DNA from: Puffinus mauretanicus
Lineage: Eukaryota; Chordata; Aves; Procellariiformes; Procellariidae
Reading direction: 5' to 3'
Length of the DNA: 64,000 bases
NCBI GenBank assembly: GCA_023333565.1
Contig: JAJKFH010004053.1
Coordinates: forward strand, 3,348,001 to 3,412,000
Below are positions 36,052-48,180 of the stretch, piece after piece; the first letter of the stretch is position 1, and each line of letters opens with the position of its first letter. The notes under the pieces are model-generated. The model saw only the letters and a program-made list of their open reading frames with translations, was not told the origin of the DNA and ran no database searches. The translations under genes were made by a program, and so were the position numbers.

Positions 36052-39000
36052 TAGTGGACATATAAAGCAAGAGTATATTGATTGAGTTTTACTACGCTGA
36101 CAGCAGCGCTGAAGGTCCTTGTGACCCAGAAGTTTGTGACCCTTGAAATCTCCATTTTTCTTCTATTGGTAATGTATCTTGAAGTACAGAGGACTGAAAA
36201 ATGCATCCTGTGTGACCTAACACGTTGATTATCTACAAATGGAAAATTATTTTGGGCTTACTGCTAAAAATGTGTTTGATACTAGTAAATATAAGGGATA
36301 GGCTTAAATTATATTCTTAAACAAATGTTCCCTCAGCACAAATTCACTAAGGCAACAGCTGATTCTTACAGGTATGAATAAGATTTGCTATATTTTTCTT
36401 TAAAATGCTGATTTCAGATGCTTGGCTATTTTGCTGATGAGCTCCATCAGCTTGGATGCCAGTGAGCGGAAGTCAAAATTTTTCTTTATAAATGGTACTT
36501 GCGTCCGATCGAAGGAGATGAGTGAGGAACTGGGCAGAGTTATTTCTAAAAATGGTAAATATCCAAGGTTCCTGAAAACGAGCCTGTAACACACACCAGC
36601 AGGCAGATTTTACAGCTCTGTCCAGAGCACAGAAGGAAGATAAATCATGGCCATCCCCCTCTCATTTTTGAAATGGTTCAACCCTGGGGTTTAGCTGAAG
36701 GACTTAAGGAGTTTTTGAAGTGCAAATAGACTGGTGAAGGGTAAACCTTTTCAGAGTTTCATTTAGATGGATTTTTTTTTTTCCTATGTGGATTTCTGGC
36801 ACCAGCTGAGATCTGGAAGGCCACAGGATTTTTTTGTTTTTGATCAATCAAGCAAGCAGAACTTGCCGTGGGGGTGTACATTCTCTGCATACATATTGAT
36901 CCTATTGTGTTTAAAAGTAGTTAATTTAATCGGGGCTTTTTGAAACCTTCCCTGGTAAGACTTGCATTAATGGAGCTGTCATTTCAAGGTCATGTTTCAG
37001 TGTCAATTACTTAATGGCAATGACAAAAGTTACCTGTAAGTTTAATATCAATATTTCAGTTATTCTATGTTAAAATTGCATTGAATGAGAACGAATTTTA
37101 CATACATGCATGTAAAAATGTTCAGTTTCAGCTGAAAAATGTTGCTTTCATTAAATGAGAGATTTTCAAAGCAGTCTGGTGTTAACTAAACACATTGACA
37201 CCAACAGTTGTGTTACTATTCAGCGCTGTTCGGATCAGTACCCTTGGCCTGCCCTGTTGCATAAGGGAGTTTGACTCCAAGAACCTATTTTACAACTTGT
37301 CTCTTCTAGCAAAATGGTTGTAATGTCAAAATTTTTATTCAGGGCTCTTTCTAGTAGTTTTGACCTTTTACCTCACACTTTGTCGTGTTTAAAAGCAGCA
37401 GCATGCAGAAGATGGATTGCATATTAACTATAAACACTTCTCTCTACTGTGATAAATATTTAGAGATACAACATGTAAGGACTGTCTATATGATAAGATG
37501 CCCATTTGAGTGCAGAGTATAGATTTTAGAAGGCAGGATACAGTTTACTACTTTTTTGTCCATATCTGATGCCAAGATCTTCAAGTATTTAAGGTGAAAG
37601 CATTATATATTTTCAAGATTTTTCCTGTGAGGATGTTAACTGCAGACTTTGTTATTTGCTTCTTTGATTTGATTGGGTTGGAAGGAGCTTCAGAAAGTTA
37701 TCCTGGACATGGTGACATTCAAGGTACAATAGAGTTGGTGGCGAAAATTGGATTCAGATACCATGGCAGCATGTGCCTGTAAATCTCCCAAACTCAGTTT
37801 TCTCATTGCTTTTCTTGCCGGTAGTTGCGGCATGCCTTGAGCCCTATCGCTTGCCGAGGATTGGGTTCCAGAGCGATGCGGACTGAGCAGGCTGGGATGT
37901 GAGGTGGAAAGCAGAGTCTTGCATACAACTCTTTCAGTCATGTACCAATAATTATCTTCTGTAGAGTTTCCTATGTGTAAGTGTGTTCCCCAATTGAATG
38001 GGATTTTATTAAAGATTTCCGTGCCAGATGACTCGGTGGCTCAGAATGGGAGAGGAACTCTAAAGGTGGTGTGGGGTCCAGAGTTGGGATCCTCTTTTGG
38101 AAGGACCAAACTCGACTGGTTGTTAGTTTAATTTCCGTAAATTGGATGTTCAAAATGCTACTGCATGGCATACTATGGGAAAATCACCTATATTAAAAAC
38201 CGATGTATTTATACCTTACTTCTGTATTTACAGTGTGGTGGTTTGATGTTGGCCGTGCTATGAGAGCGCAATAGAAAGATTCCAGATCAGGTAAAATTGT
38301 AACTAATCACAAATTAATAAATATGGCTAAATACAATTAATAAATAAGACTAAAGAAGTGCATATTGTGATTTTTCCTTGACTTTACGCTAAACAGAAGA
38401 CGTTTGGACCAGAAGATCTTGGTCTTTGTTTTACAACTCTAGCTTTTATGTCCGTTAAACTCACATGCTGTCAATCTCATGTTCTATAATGATGGTTATT
38501 TGGGTGTTTGAAAACCGAACATGAGATGCTGTTTAAAGCTTTGCTGAGAGAGAAAGGAATTCTTTGCATCTCACTGCGGAGAAGGGATTCCCAGCATTTG
38601 TGGCGTCACTTTTGCAAGTATGTCACTGGGAGATGCTAATATGACCTTTCCTTTGTTAAGTAAGAGATTTGTAGCATCACCCAGGACTCCTCTCTCTTCA
38701 ACAAGTCCTGTTCCACCAACTGGATAGAGAATTTTGGGCATATTTCAAGTCAGCAGTTTTCGCTTCGGTCTTATTAGGCATAGAGTGCAGATCTTCGTTT
38801 ACATCGTTCTGTAGACGGGTATGTGGGTGGTGGCTGGAAAATCTTATCATTCTAATTTAAAATTTTTTCTAAATGGTGTGTGCTCAAGTGTCAAAACACT
38901 GGGGGGCTGTTACTTGCAAATTACAGATTTATCAAACAGCCGTGACATTAAAATAATCTCACTTTGGTTACAGTATGCATTTGTCAAGGGCACAGGCTTG

Positions 39001-42000
39001 CACGATGATTCTGAATTCCTGTAGAATTTAACTGAGCAACAGCTGGTCTGTAGGATGTGTAGATTTTAACAAGGTAATGTTTGTGTTTTGGCGAAGGACT
39101 TGTGTGACATGCTGCTGAAACTGTTCCAAAGTGCCTTCTTCCTCCATTCAAGTCTGTAGGGATCCTGAGACAGTTTTTGTGTGAAATTTCTCCACACTCT
39201 CTGTGCCTTTTGATTTTATCATAGGTAAATTCTACAAAATTCTTCCATGGGGTGTTAGGGAAAAAAAAGAAAATAAAAAGGCCATCAACACCACTAACTA
39301 CAGCTACAAGAGAAAGAATACTTTTTTTGGCCTTTAATTGTGTCAGATTCCTTTTCTCCGCAATTGTTTTTCTTTTTTTTTTTTCTTCACTTGAGAGAGG
39401 TTTATGGTGCTGTGTCCGTCAGGATAACCCTGTCTTAGGGTTGAAGTTGTATTTCTCCCTGAGTTCCTAGAGGTGATGTTATCTTTTGTTCACTCAGCAG
39501 TATGGTCATTCCTAAGAGCATCTGTCACTTTAGGCATTGTAAGATGGATGAGTCTCAAGTGAACTGCTGGTTGAAGCAAATGGTGAAAATAAGAAAAGAC
39601 AAGGGGGTTGGGGGTCTTCAGAGGGGACAGACAACAAGGAAGCACTGTTAGAAATCAAAAGTAAGCCAGGCGGCAGTGGAAGAAAGAGCCAAGATGGATC
39701 ACGTTAGCAGATCCCAGTCTTGGAAACGAAGATTGGTGGTTGATGAATTCTGAAGAGATCTGCGTCTTGACAAAAATAGCGCTGATTTGTTTCCTACTTC
39801 ATTTGCAAATAAGGGAGGATCAGAAGGAGGAATATCAGATGAAGAAATTGTATTTTTGTCGCATTGTGTTGCAAGGTTGGGACAAATTAATGCTGCCAAT
39901 AATCAGAAAAAGGGTTACTGATGTTTTGTGTGTCTTAAATATTGTGTGAGAATCTGTCAGGACTGAGTGGGCACGTAACAGTATAAAACCAAAACAGCGT
40001 ATTGGCAGTTTAGCTTTTGGAAAAAAACAGTAAACTTAAAATTTGTAGCCATTTGTGTTTCAGAAGGTACTTAATGTTTTTAAAAGAGGGAATATTCACT
40101 ACAGTATCTCTGATTTAGCTGGCCTAATTGAGTTGGGCATTTTAACAGAAAGAAAATGATGTAAAAAACCGACACCCCAAGAAAAACCCCAAGAAAACTC
40201 CCCCCGAGCCACTGACAAGCAAATCCATACCCCTCCCCGCTAAGCTGAGCAAAGGTCTGTGTTTGGAAAAGCAGCTGTCTAAGGGCACTTACAGCCTAGT
40301 GTGTGTCAAGGTTTGAGAAGGGTCCAGGAGGATCTTGGCTTGAAAAATTATTTTGTCACACTATTGGCATTGGTCCATAAGGGGAAGCACTGGTTGAAAG
40401 GCGAAGAAATTAAGACGATTAGAAGCTTTAAAGCTTCACGAATGGTAGAGTATCTCTCTTCTCAATGGATGTAAATAATAGATGAAAGACTGAGAGTGAC
40501 AACAAAGGATCAGGGCGTTTAAGAGAATGTGTGTAGCCTGAATAGAGGTCTGTGGCCTAGGGCCAAAGGTCTTAGCTTTGAGTGTAATTAGAAGAAAATA
40601 CAAAAATGTCATTACTAGCAGGTGAAATGTTCAGCACGTGTCCGAAAAATAGCAATTTCAGAGCCAGGAGCTGTTGGAATTGGATTACTGATGTTCTGCA
40701 ATCATTGAAGTCTCTGCAGAGTCCTACAGTTTGGTCAGGAGCTGCGTGTTAACCTTGTTGGCCATCAGCGATGGATTCACTGTTAGCATGGCGGGGATGC
40801 ACAGCGCAGGGTAGCATCAGTGGTCCCTGGCAATAGAGTTGTTTAATGTCTTTCCTCAGAACACGACAATGCTACCCAAAACTTTTCCTGAGTGAGAGGT
40901 GAGGGTTATAGCTGCTCTCTTAAATAGGCTGATTTTTAAAAATGGGAGGAGGGGGAGGAAGCTTAAACTGCTTTTATTGCAATTTTTGCTTTTATTTATA
41001 TTGCTTTTAATTTTAAAACCTGGGTTTTGATTTCTAGGTGTACAGCTGAAAGAGTCGTGTTCATTCTGGTTTTGACACCAGGCCCAGGGCTGTGGTCCCA
41101 GCTTTAAGCCTAAAATCCCAGTTGTGAGCAACAGGGAAAATTCCTCTAAATCTTTTGGCAAAATATTGTCCATTTCTATTGAGAAACCAAACCAGCTTGT
41201 GTGCCTAAGAAAGACTTGTCAAAGTCCAGTCAATGATAACTTAATTTAAAGCTTTTCCTGATGTTAGTTACTGTTCTGCACAGCCCTAGGTATTTTAGGA
41301 GCTACTCTTCTTCCTGTTGCTTGCTGCACCATTATTGCCATTCTTTGGGGTATTTCAGGTGTATTCTCTTTTATAAACTGCAATTTCTATTAGAAATGTT
41401 TTCACTTAAATACCTTTATGGGATGTCAGATAGGAGAGCAACCACCTAATTCTGACTTCATTTTGAACATTGATCACCAGTTTAGCGTAGATAACTGCTC
41501 ACTGCAGTTTGTTTCTTTTTAAACCAATAGTAAACTAATTACTTCTACGTTGTCATCTATTTTTTATGTTTCTGTGACAATTAGTTTTCTTATATTGACG
41601 TGCTAAGTTCCTAATATTTCATATAGCGACTTCAGTGCCAAAAATGTGCAGATTCTGTGACAAGCTTGTACTTCTGGTAGAATGCAGAGAAGCAGCCATG
41701 CAGCTTCAACCAAGTATGCTTTTTAAAGTAGTCAGCCCTCCTTTCCCCACCCCAGTTCAGTTTTCGCCCTAGACCAGGTTTAGCTAGGCAGGTTTTGTTG
41801 GCTTGTTATAAACTATATGCTGGCATGAGTCATTCTAATTTTTTTCTTCCTTCTTATTTTTCAGGTGTTCAGGAGTTTTAAACAACTTCGCAGCAAGGCT
41901 TTGCAAACTCTTAGCTGCATCCTTTAATCATGACTGCATTTCAAATAGGTTAAAAGGAATCTGAGAAGGTACCGTACTTTCCTTTCCTAATAGACAATAC

Positions 42001-42320
42001 ATGGTATGTTTGTGTTCAGCATCTGTGCTTTCATTTCCATTGACTGCATTTTAGGAACAGTGTGGACGATTTTATTTTTGCTTCGGGCATGTACAATGTC
42101 TAAGTTCTTCAAAAATCTTGAAATCCAGTTCATATAATTAAACAGCCTTCACCAAAGAGGGCTTCCATTTTTTTCTTACATATCCACAATGAGGTCAACT
42201 TCATTATTTAATGACAGTTCTTTTGAAGCTGTAACAATTTTCCTGTGCTGTTTTACTGAGAAGCACTGCAAATACCTCAGCAACTAGCTAAATATATGTT
42301 TTCTGCACTTGGAGGGTGGA

Positions 42321-42339
42321 TGTTTGTTTGTTTGTTTGT
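42321..42339. repeat. (TTTG)n microsatellite
   Basis: Four to five TTTG units in a row. A simple sequence of no assigned function. Confidence 0.85.
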
Positions 42340-42824
42340 CCTCTCAAAGGGTTTAAAACAAATGGGAAGAAGAATGCAGATCTTTGTAATGATGGGGATA
42401 GATTTGTGCTTCCAACTGAGATTCTCACACTTCTTTATTTTCTGACTTCTTAAAGGGGGGAGGCTTCTCTCAGTATACAATATTGGGCTCGCATAGTTTC
42501 TTGTTGCATTTAAATAGCCAGCGTACCCAGAAGGCTGAAGATCTATTCCTGCTTTATGACCTGTTGTATCCCTGGGGCAAGGGCAGCGCTGAGCACAGCA
42601 AGGGGGTCATGGCCACAGCCCACGTTATGAGCAGTGCTGGCAGGTTCCCAAAACCTGTCTGCAGGAACGTTTTGCTTGGCAACATCTGGAACATGGTAGA
42701 AGTCTGGAAGAGGGGGGAACCTCTAGGATTTTGCTTCGCCAGGTGCTAGGAGGAAGCAACATTAGCCTTTTTGATGGGGGAGAGGCAGATTCTGTGGCCC
42801 TGAAGTTAGGCTAAACAATTGCGG

Positions 42825-42837
42825 AGGTCAAAGGACA
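42825..42837 (+). promoter_or_regulatory. DR1-type nuclear receptor motif (prediction)
   Basis: AGGTCA A AGGACA is a near-consensus direct repeat with 1-bp spacing, the type bound by HNF4, PPAR/RXR or COUP-TF. Motif match only. Confidence 0.18.
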
Positions 42838-45800
42838 GCTGAGTGCGGTCAATGAGACACCCTGGGGTGTATTTTGTTACTTAGTAAAAGGAGCAGCATC
42901 CTAAAACCCTAAAGGATTCTCTTGAAAATCTGTGTTGTGAAAAGGTTTTATGAGTCTGATGGCAAAAAGTGCTGATTTAGCTAAGGAATGCTTGCTTTTG
43001 TCTAAATGAAAGGCTAATCCTTACCAAATGTTGGCAGCTATTATAGTGCAGTCAATGCAGGTCTGAAAGGACAGTTAGAGTAGAAGTGTAATTTGGGATC
43101 CCAAATGTTTATCATTTTAATGGTTCTATAACTGAAAAGATTTCTGAACTTTCACCTTTGATCCTAAAATTTATATAATGAGCAAAATATTTGAAAAAGT
43201 AAAAACCTTCATTATAAATTAAAAAACTTTGTTCCTTAGGGAGCTGCGCCTGCCCAGTTCCACTATATCCCCTGACGAATTTGCTTTAGATTATCAGGAC
43301 ACTGCCTAGTTTAAACTATAACTTCTTTCAATCTGCTAACACTTATTAATTGGTTGAAAAAAATGTGGTTTTTTTCTGGTCTTGAGCAGTTTTTGCTGTT
43401 CTTGTTTCAATGCTCGCAAAATAGAATTAAAGAATAATTTTTGAGTAATTAATTCCTATGATTTGTTTAGCATTATCTTTCTTTAAGGCGACAGCTTATT
43501 AACACTTAACATTTGTCATAGAAACAGATAAGAAATCAATGTCAGAGCCAAGACCTTGTAAATAACCCAAAAGGAAATGTAATAATGGCTGTCTCCACCA
43601 GAGAGGTGGTGGGGGAAGGACCAGGCATGTGGCAGAAAAGGTTCAGTGCTTTTTGTTTTCCTTTGGAAGGGGGGGCTGCTGCAAGACACAACCCGGGGCC
43701 TCCGACTCTTTGGCCCTACTGTCTTACACAAACACTCATTGTCGACTTAGGAGGAAAAAGATACTCGGGAGCCAGCGGTGGTGGCATTTTTATAGTGACT
43801 AACCTGGTGTTTCATCGTGATCTTTAAAAGAATACCATAAGAAGAGTGAAAAAGAATGAATTGCATAATTTTCAAGGGGAAAAAATTGAGCAGAGAAGTT
43901 GAGAAGTAATTTTTTTTTTTTTGAAAGAAACGTGCTTGCAAAATACAGCTCTCCAAAGAGCTTAATTTTTAAACTCTTTAGAAGTACTCTATACAGACGC
44001 TTAGCATTGATTTATGTCAAGGTTAAGGCACCTTTAAACAAATAAAGTTGGGTATGGATAAACTTACTAAAATACAAATCACCTATTAAACACAGAAGAT
44101 GTTTGTATAGCATTCAGGTTGCTACAAAACTGACACGTCTTGAAATTCTCCTGATAACCCCTTCTAAACTCATCAGGAAATGATAGCATGTGTGTTTGAG
44201 GGGTACACAAGGGAGTGGCCACGTAGGATAGAGATGGAAGGTCAGGCCTTAACTTTGACTTTCTAGGCTTCAGCTTCGTGCTTTTACAATAAGGCAATAA
44301 CAAATGAAGAAAGGATTAAGGTGATTTATTTATCAATGAGATTGGACTGGCTTTTGCTGTAGGAACTCGATGAGATGTCTGTTTGAGTCTGTTTTCAGCT
44401 TTATCCCTATAAACAATGAATATCACATTTTACACATATCTATATGGAATTAAGGACTATATAAGATAAACTGTATAATAAAACTGCTTAGAGAAATACA
44501 TATTTGAGCTATAATGCTTAATTTTGTTTGTAACCCTAGAATTTAATTACTCAAAGTATGTAAAATGGAGGTATATGGATTATTAAGATTTTTTCTCATC
44601 TACTGGAGAAAAGTGTTCTGTGTCTATAAAGTATTTAGCAGGCGTTTTTTTTTCAAGTGGATTTTAGTCCACAGTGAGAATTTTATACATAATATTTATA
44701 TTCTACCGTGGCAGCAGTCACAGAAAAATATTATGAGCACTAGTTTCTTGAGTGTCAGTGTTTACTGGAAGTTTTATATGCATGCCTTCAAGAATGCATA
44801 GAACTTGTGAATTTTCTGTGTTATTGACTCACTAAACCATAATAGCAGCTTTGGGAATCAAGATTGCCTCTGCTAGCATGTTTATGTTGCCGGTAGATTA
44901 AGTCCGGCCCGTAAACATCATTAAGACTTTCCCTTTTGGGAGGAAAACAAGTAGAGAAGCACATTTAATGTCTCCAACAAATAATGGTGTGTTTTATTAT
45001 AATTTTTTCTTCTTCCAAGACATAAAGACCCCATACACAATTTATCGTAGTGAGTGATGAGTTGCATCACAGAACAAATATAAGCATTAGAAATAGAAAA
45101 TTGTTTTCTTCTCCTATTAAGTGTTAATAGTATGTAATTTTGAATTTTTGCATTTCTGTCTTAAGTAAAGATAAAGGTTTTTCTTTGCCAGACCTAAATG
45201 ACATATAAAAATGGACATTTATCCCACAAATACTACTGGGATTCCCAAGTATTTAGAAAAGGTAGCTTGCATGTCAAAGCTTTTCTCTTTAGGTGTATCT
45301 CTGGATGTGATGTTAATGTTTTGTTGTCGATTGCCCATTTGTTGCAAATTTCATCTTAACTGAAATCTGGGATGTTGCAGAAGGCCCAGTAGTGGTGTGC
45401 ATCTTTGATCTCAAACAGGGGTTGCCTCTGGTAGTTTCAGAGATTCTGGACAGACTTTTGTTTATTTTACAGAAGAATTTGTGGTATTCTGGGGAGGGGA
45501 GAAAGTAGAGTCAGTTTTGACACATGACGAACACATGTTGCGTAAAAGGAGAAGGAAGAACTCTACAAAGCACTCTGCACTTTGAAGTTCATTTCCACTA
45601 AAAATCAATACAAGAAATTTATTGGTTTTTTAAATAGAAATTCTATGAGTAATTTAGACACTTTTTCCCAGCAGCAGAGAAGTTGCAAAAAATGTCCACA
45701 CGATATTAAACTTGACATTACTTGTAGGTTTAAGCTGACTGCTATGGTTTTGACCTATGCAGGATTTTCTTGTCCGTTCAGTGCATTGCTTTTTGCATAG

Positions 45801-46847
45801 AAATAGCCATGAAGGACGCTGGCTTTTCTGGGGTTTTTCCCTCTGTATCACAGGCTAAAAGTGACTGCAGAAGAACGATGTTAGATATGCCTAGATCTAG
45901 AGACTGCATGGGAGCTTCAGATAAGAAAAGATTTGTTTGTTCCTTTCTAAAACATATTCCGAGTTCAGATGAGCAGAAACATGATCATTTTGACCTGTTC
46001 GAAAATGGTATTTTTGGAAGAGCTGCACAGGAATGTGCTCTGAGTAGACTTTATAAACATTTTGACATAACCTCTCTGCAAAAGAAGAGGGGCTTGTTTC
46101 CACCTTTGGTGGCTCCTTTTTAGGGATGATGGTTTCCAAGCCTTGTAAAAAACAAGACCTCTTTTTCAGACTTGTCTTGTTTTCAGACAGGGCTCTAGGG
46201 AGGAAAACAGTCATTTTTTGGAGTTGAGGAACCAACAACCCACCTAACCTTCTTCTATCCAGGTGTGTTACTGAAGGCAAGTTTGATTACTTAAGCCTTT
46301 CTTCATTACTCCTTGATTTAATTTTACTTTTTAATCTAGAAATCTGTGTTAGGGATTTGTTTAATAATCTTCCTGGAGAGGGAAAGGAACAAAACTTGAT
46401 GGTGCTTTTGGCAGGATTATGCACTTTACAGATGAAGGAGATGTGGGAAATGCCCCACGTGAGGCTCTTGGGTGCAGGGTGTTCTCCTTTGTACAGTGTC
46501 ACAGACATGCTCTGGTTGCAGAGACTGTCTCTTTTTTTAGGTGGTAACCCTGAACTTACTTTCAGGTTGCATATTTGAAGAATTGCCATGCTACATCTCC
46601 AACTCTGCCAGCTTCAGGGGGGAAAAAAGGATTGCTAACAGCAAAAGAAAGGTTGAAGTTTACAAAGTCCTACTCCAGTGCTTCATTGTTAGTCTGTTAT
46701 AGCTGTCACAAACCAGAACATGCACCAGATAGGATGAATACTGTGGAAAAAGAAAATACTGAGTGGATGTTCCTGAAGAATTGTGTCATCTCTGTTTGGA
46801 AAGTTTTAAAAGCCAATGATGTAATCTGTATTACCATTATGCCTATT

Positions 46848-48180
46848 AGAATCATAGAATAGTTTGGATTGGAAGGGACCTTTAAAGGCCTCTAGTCCAA
46901 GCCTTCTGCTGTGGGCAGGGATATCTTCAACTAGATCAGGTTGCTCAGAGCCCCGTCCAACCTGGCCTTGAATGTTTCCAGGGATGGGGCATCTACCACC
47001 TCTCTGGGCAACCTGTGCCAGTGTTTCACCACCCTCACTGTAAAAAATTTCTTCCTTATATCTTGTCTAAATCTACCCTCTTTTAGTTTAAAACCATTCC
47101 CCCTTGTCCTGTCGCTACAGGCCCTGCTAAAAAGTCTGTCCCCATCTTTCTTATAAGCCCCCTTTAAGTACTGAAAGGCTGCAATAAGGTCTCCCCGAAA
47201 CCTTCTCTTCTCCAGGCTGAACAACCCCAACTCTCTCAGCCTTTCTTCATAGGAGAGGCGTTCCATCCCCCTGATCATTTTTGTGGCCCTCCTCTGGACC
47301 CACTCCAACAGGTCCATGTCTTTCTTGTGCTGAGGGCTTCAGAGCTGGACGCAGGTGGGGTCTCACCAGAGCAGAGGAGCGGGGCAGAATCATCTCCTTC
47401 GACCTGCTGGCCACGCTGCTTTTGATGCAGCCCAGGATACGGTTGGCCTTTCGGGCCTCGAGCGCACATTGCTGGTTCATGTCCAACTTTTCATCCACCA
47501 GTAGCCCCAAGTCCTTCTCGGCAGGGCTGCTCTCAATCCCTTCATCCCCCAGCCTGTATTGATACCGGGGGTTGCCCCGACCCAGTGCAGGACCTTGCAC
47601 TTGGCCTTGTTGAACCTCATGAGGTTCACATGGGCCCACTTCTCGAGCTTGTGCAAGTCCCTCTGGATGGCATCCCGTCCTTCAGGCATGTCGACCGCAC
47701 CACTCAGCTTGGTGTTGTCTGCAAACTTGCTGAGGGTGCACTCGATCCCACTGTCTATGTCATTGATGAAGATAGTAAACAGTACCAGTCCCAATATGGA
47801 TCCCTGCGGGACACCACTCGTCACCGATCTCCATCTGGACATTGAGCCATTGACCACTACCCTCTGGATGCGACCATCCAACCAATTCCTCACCCACCGG
47901 ACAGTCCATCCATCAAATCCATATCTTTCCAGTTTAGAGAGAAGGATGTTGTGGGGGACCATGTCAAAGGCCTTACAGGGGTCCAGATAGACGACATCTG
48001 TAGCTCTTCCCACGTCCACTGATGTAGTCACTCCATCATAGAAGGCCACTACGTTGGTCAGGCAGGATTTGCCCTTGGTGAAGCCGTGCTGGCTGTCTCG
48101 AATCACCTCCCTGTCCTCCATGTGCCTTAGCATAGCTTCCAGGGGGATCCGTTCCATATTTTCCCAAGCACAGAGGTGAG
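46848..48180 (-). mobile_element. CR1 LINE copy 3 (reverse strand, 5'-truncated)
   Basis: About 1.33 kb of CR1 on the reverse strand. Its 3' end is at 46848-46860, where the reverse complement reads ATTCTATGATTCT. The typical 3' UTR (CCTTCCAATCCAAACTATTC on the reverse strand) precedes it. It starts within ORF2 near 48180 at a sequence corresponding to CACCTCTGTGCTTGGG. The wording of its ORF2 and 3' UTR differs clearly from copies 1 and 2, so it is another subfamily and probably a separate wave of activity. ORF1 and the endonuclease are missing. Confidence 0.95.
46931..48157 (-). pseudogene. CR1 ORF2 remnant: reverse transcriptase, active site changed
   Basis: RT motifs on the reverse strand are [20 protein letters not shown] near 48096-48037, [16 protein letters not shown] near 48000-47955 and [11 protein letters not shown] near 47820-47788. 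The active-site block reads FADN in place of FADD: the Asn codon is complementary to 47714-47716, so the second catalytic aspartate is lost. Frame shifts near 47600 and 47320 break the rest. The C-terminal [20 protein letters not shown] region ends at about 46931. RT families need both aspartates for metal binding, so this copy would be inactive even without the frameshifts. Confidence 0.9.

Larger units (their letters stand above)
36052..46847. other. non-coding DNA, no gene seen
   Basis: Almost 11 kb of AT-rich non-coding sequence. Minor items are a 16-bp perfect palindrome GAAGCTTTAAAGCTTC at 40422-40437, a (TTTG)n run at 42321-42339, and a DR1-like motif at 42825-42837. Open frames up to 127 codons (for example 45770-46280 on both strands) overlap each other and have no domains, so I treat them as chance. 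Confidence 0.45.

Noticed and set aside
37660..37730. GGGTTGGAAGGAGCTTC stretch resembling the reverse-strand 3' end of CR1
   Set aside because: The similarity is short and no octamer or further CR1 sequence follows, so I could not support an element.
40422..40437. 16-bp perfect palindrome GAAGCTTTAAAGCTTC
   Set aside because: Short A/T-rich palindromes are expected by chance in 64 kb, and nothing around it suggests a function.
45770..46280. Overlapping 117- and 127-codon frames on opposite strands
   Set aside because: No recognisable domain, no splice-site support, and both strands are open over the same DNA, which points to chance.
47247..47990. + strand open frames of 86-143 codons
   Set aside because: They are antisense shadows of CR1 copy 3, whose real ORF2 is on the reverse strand.
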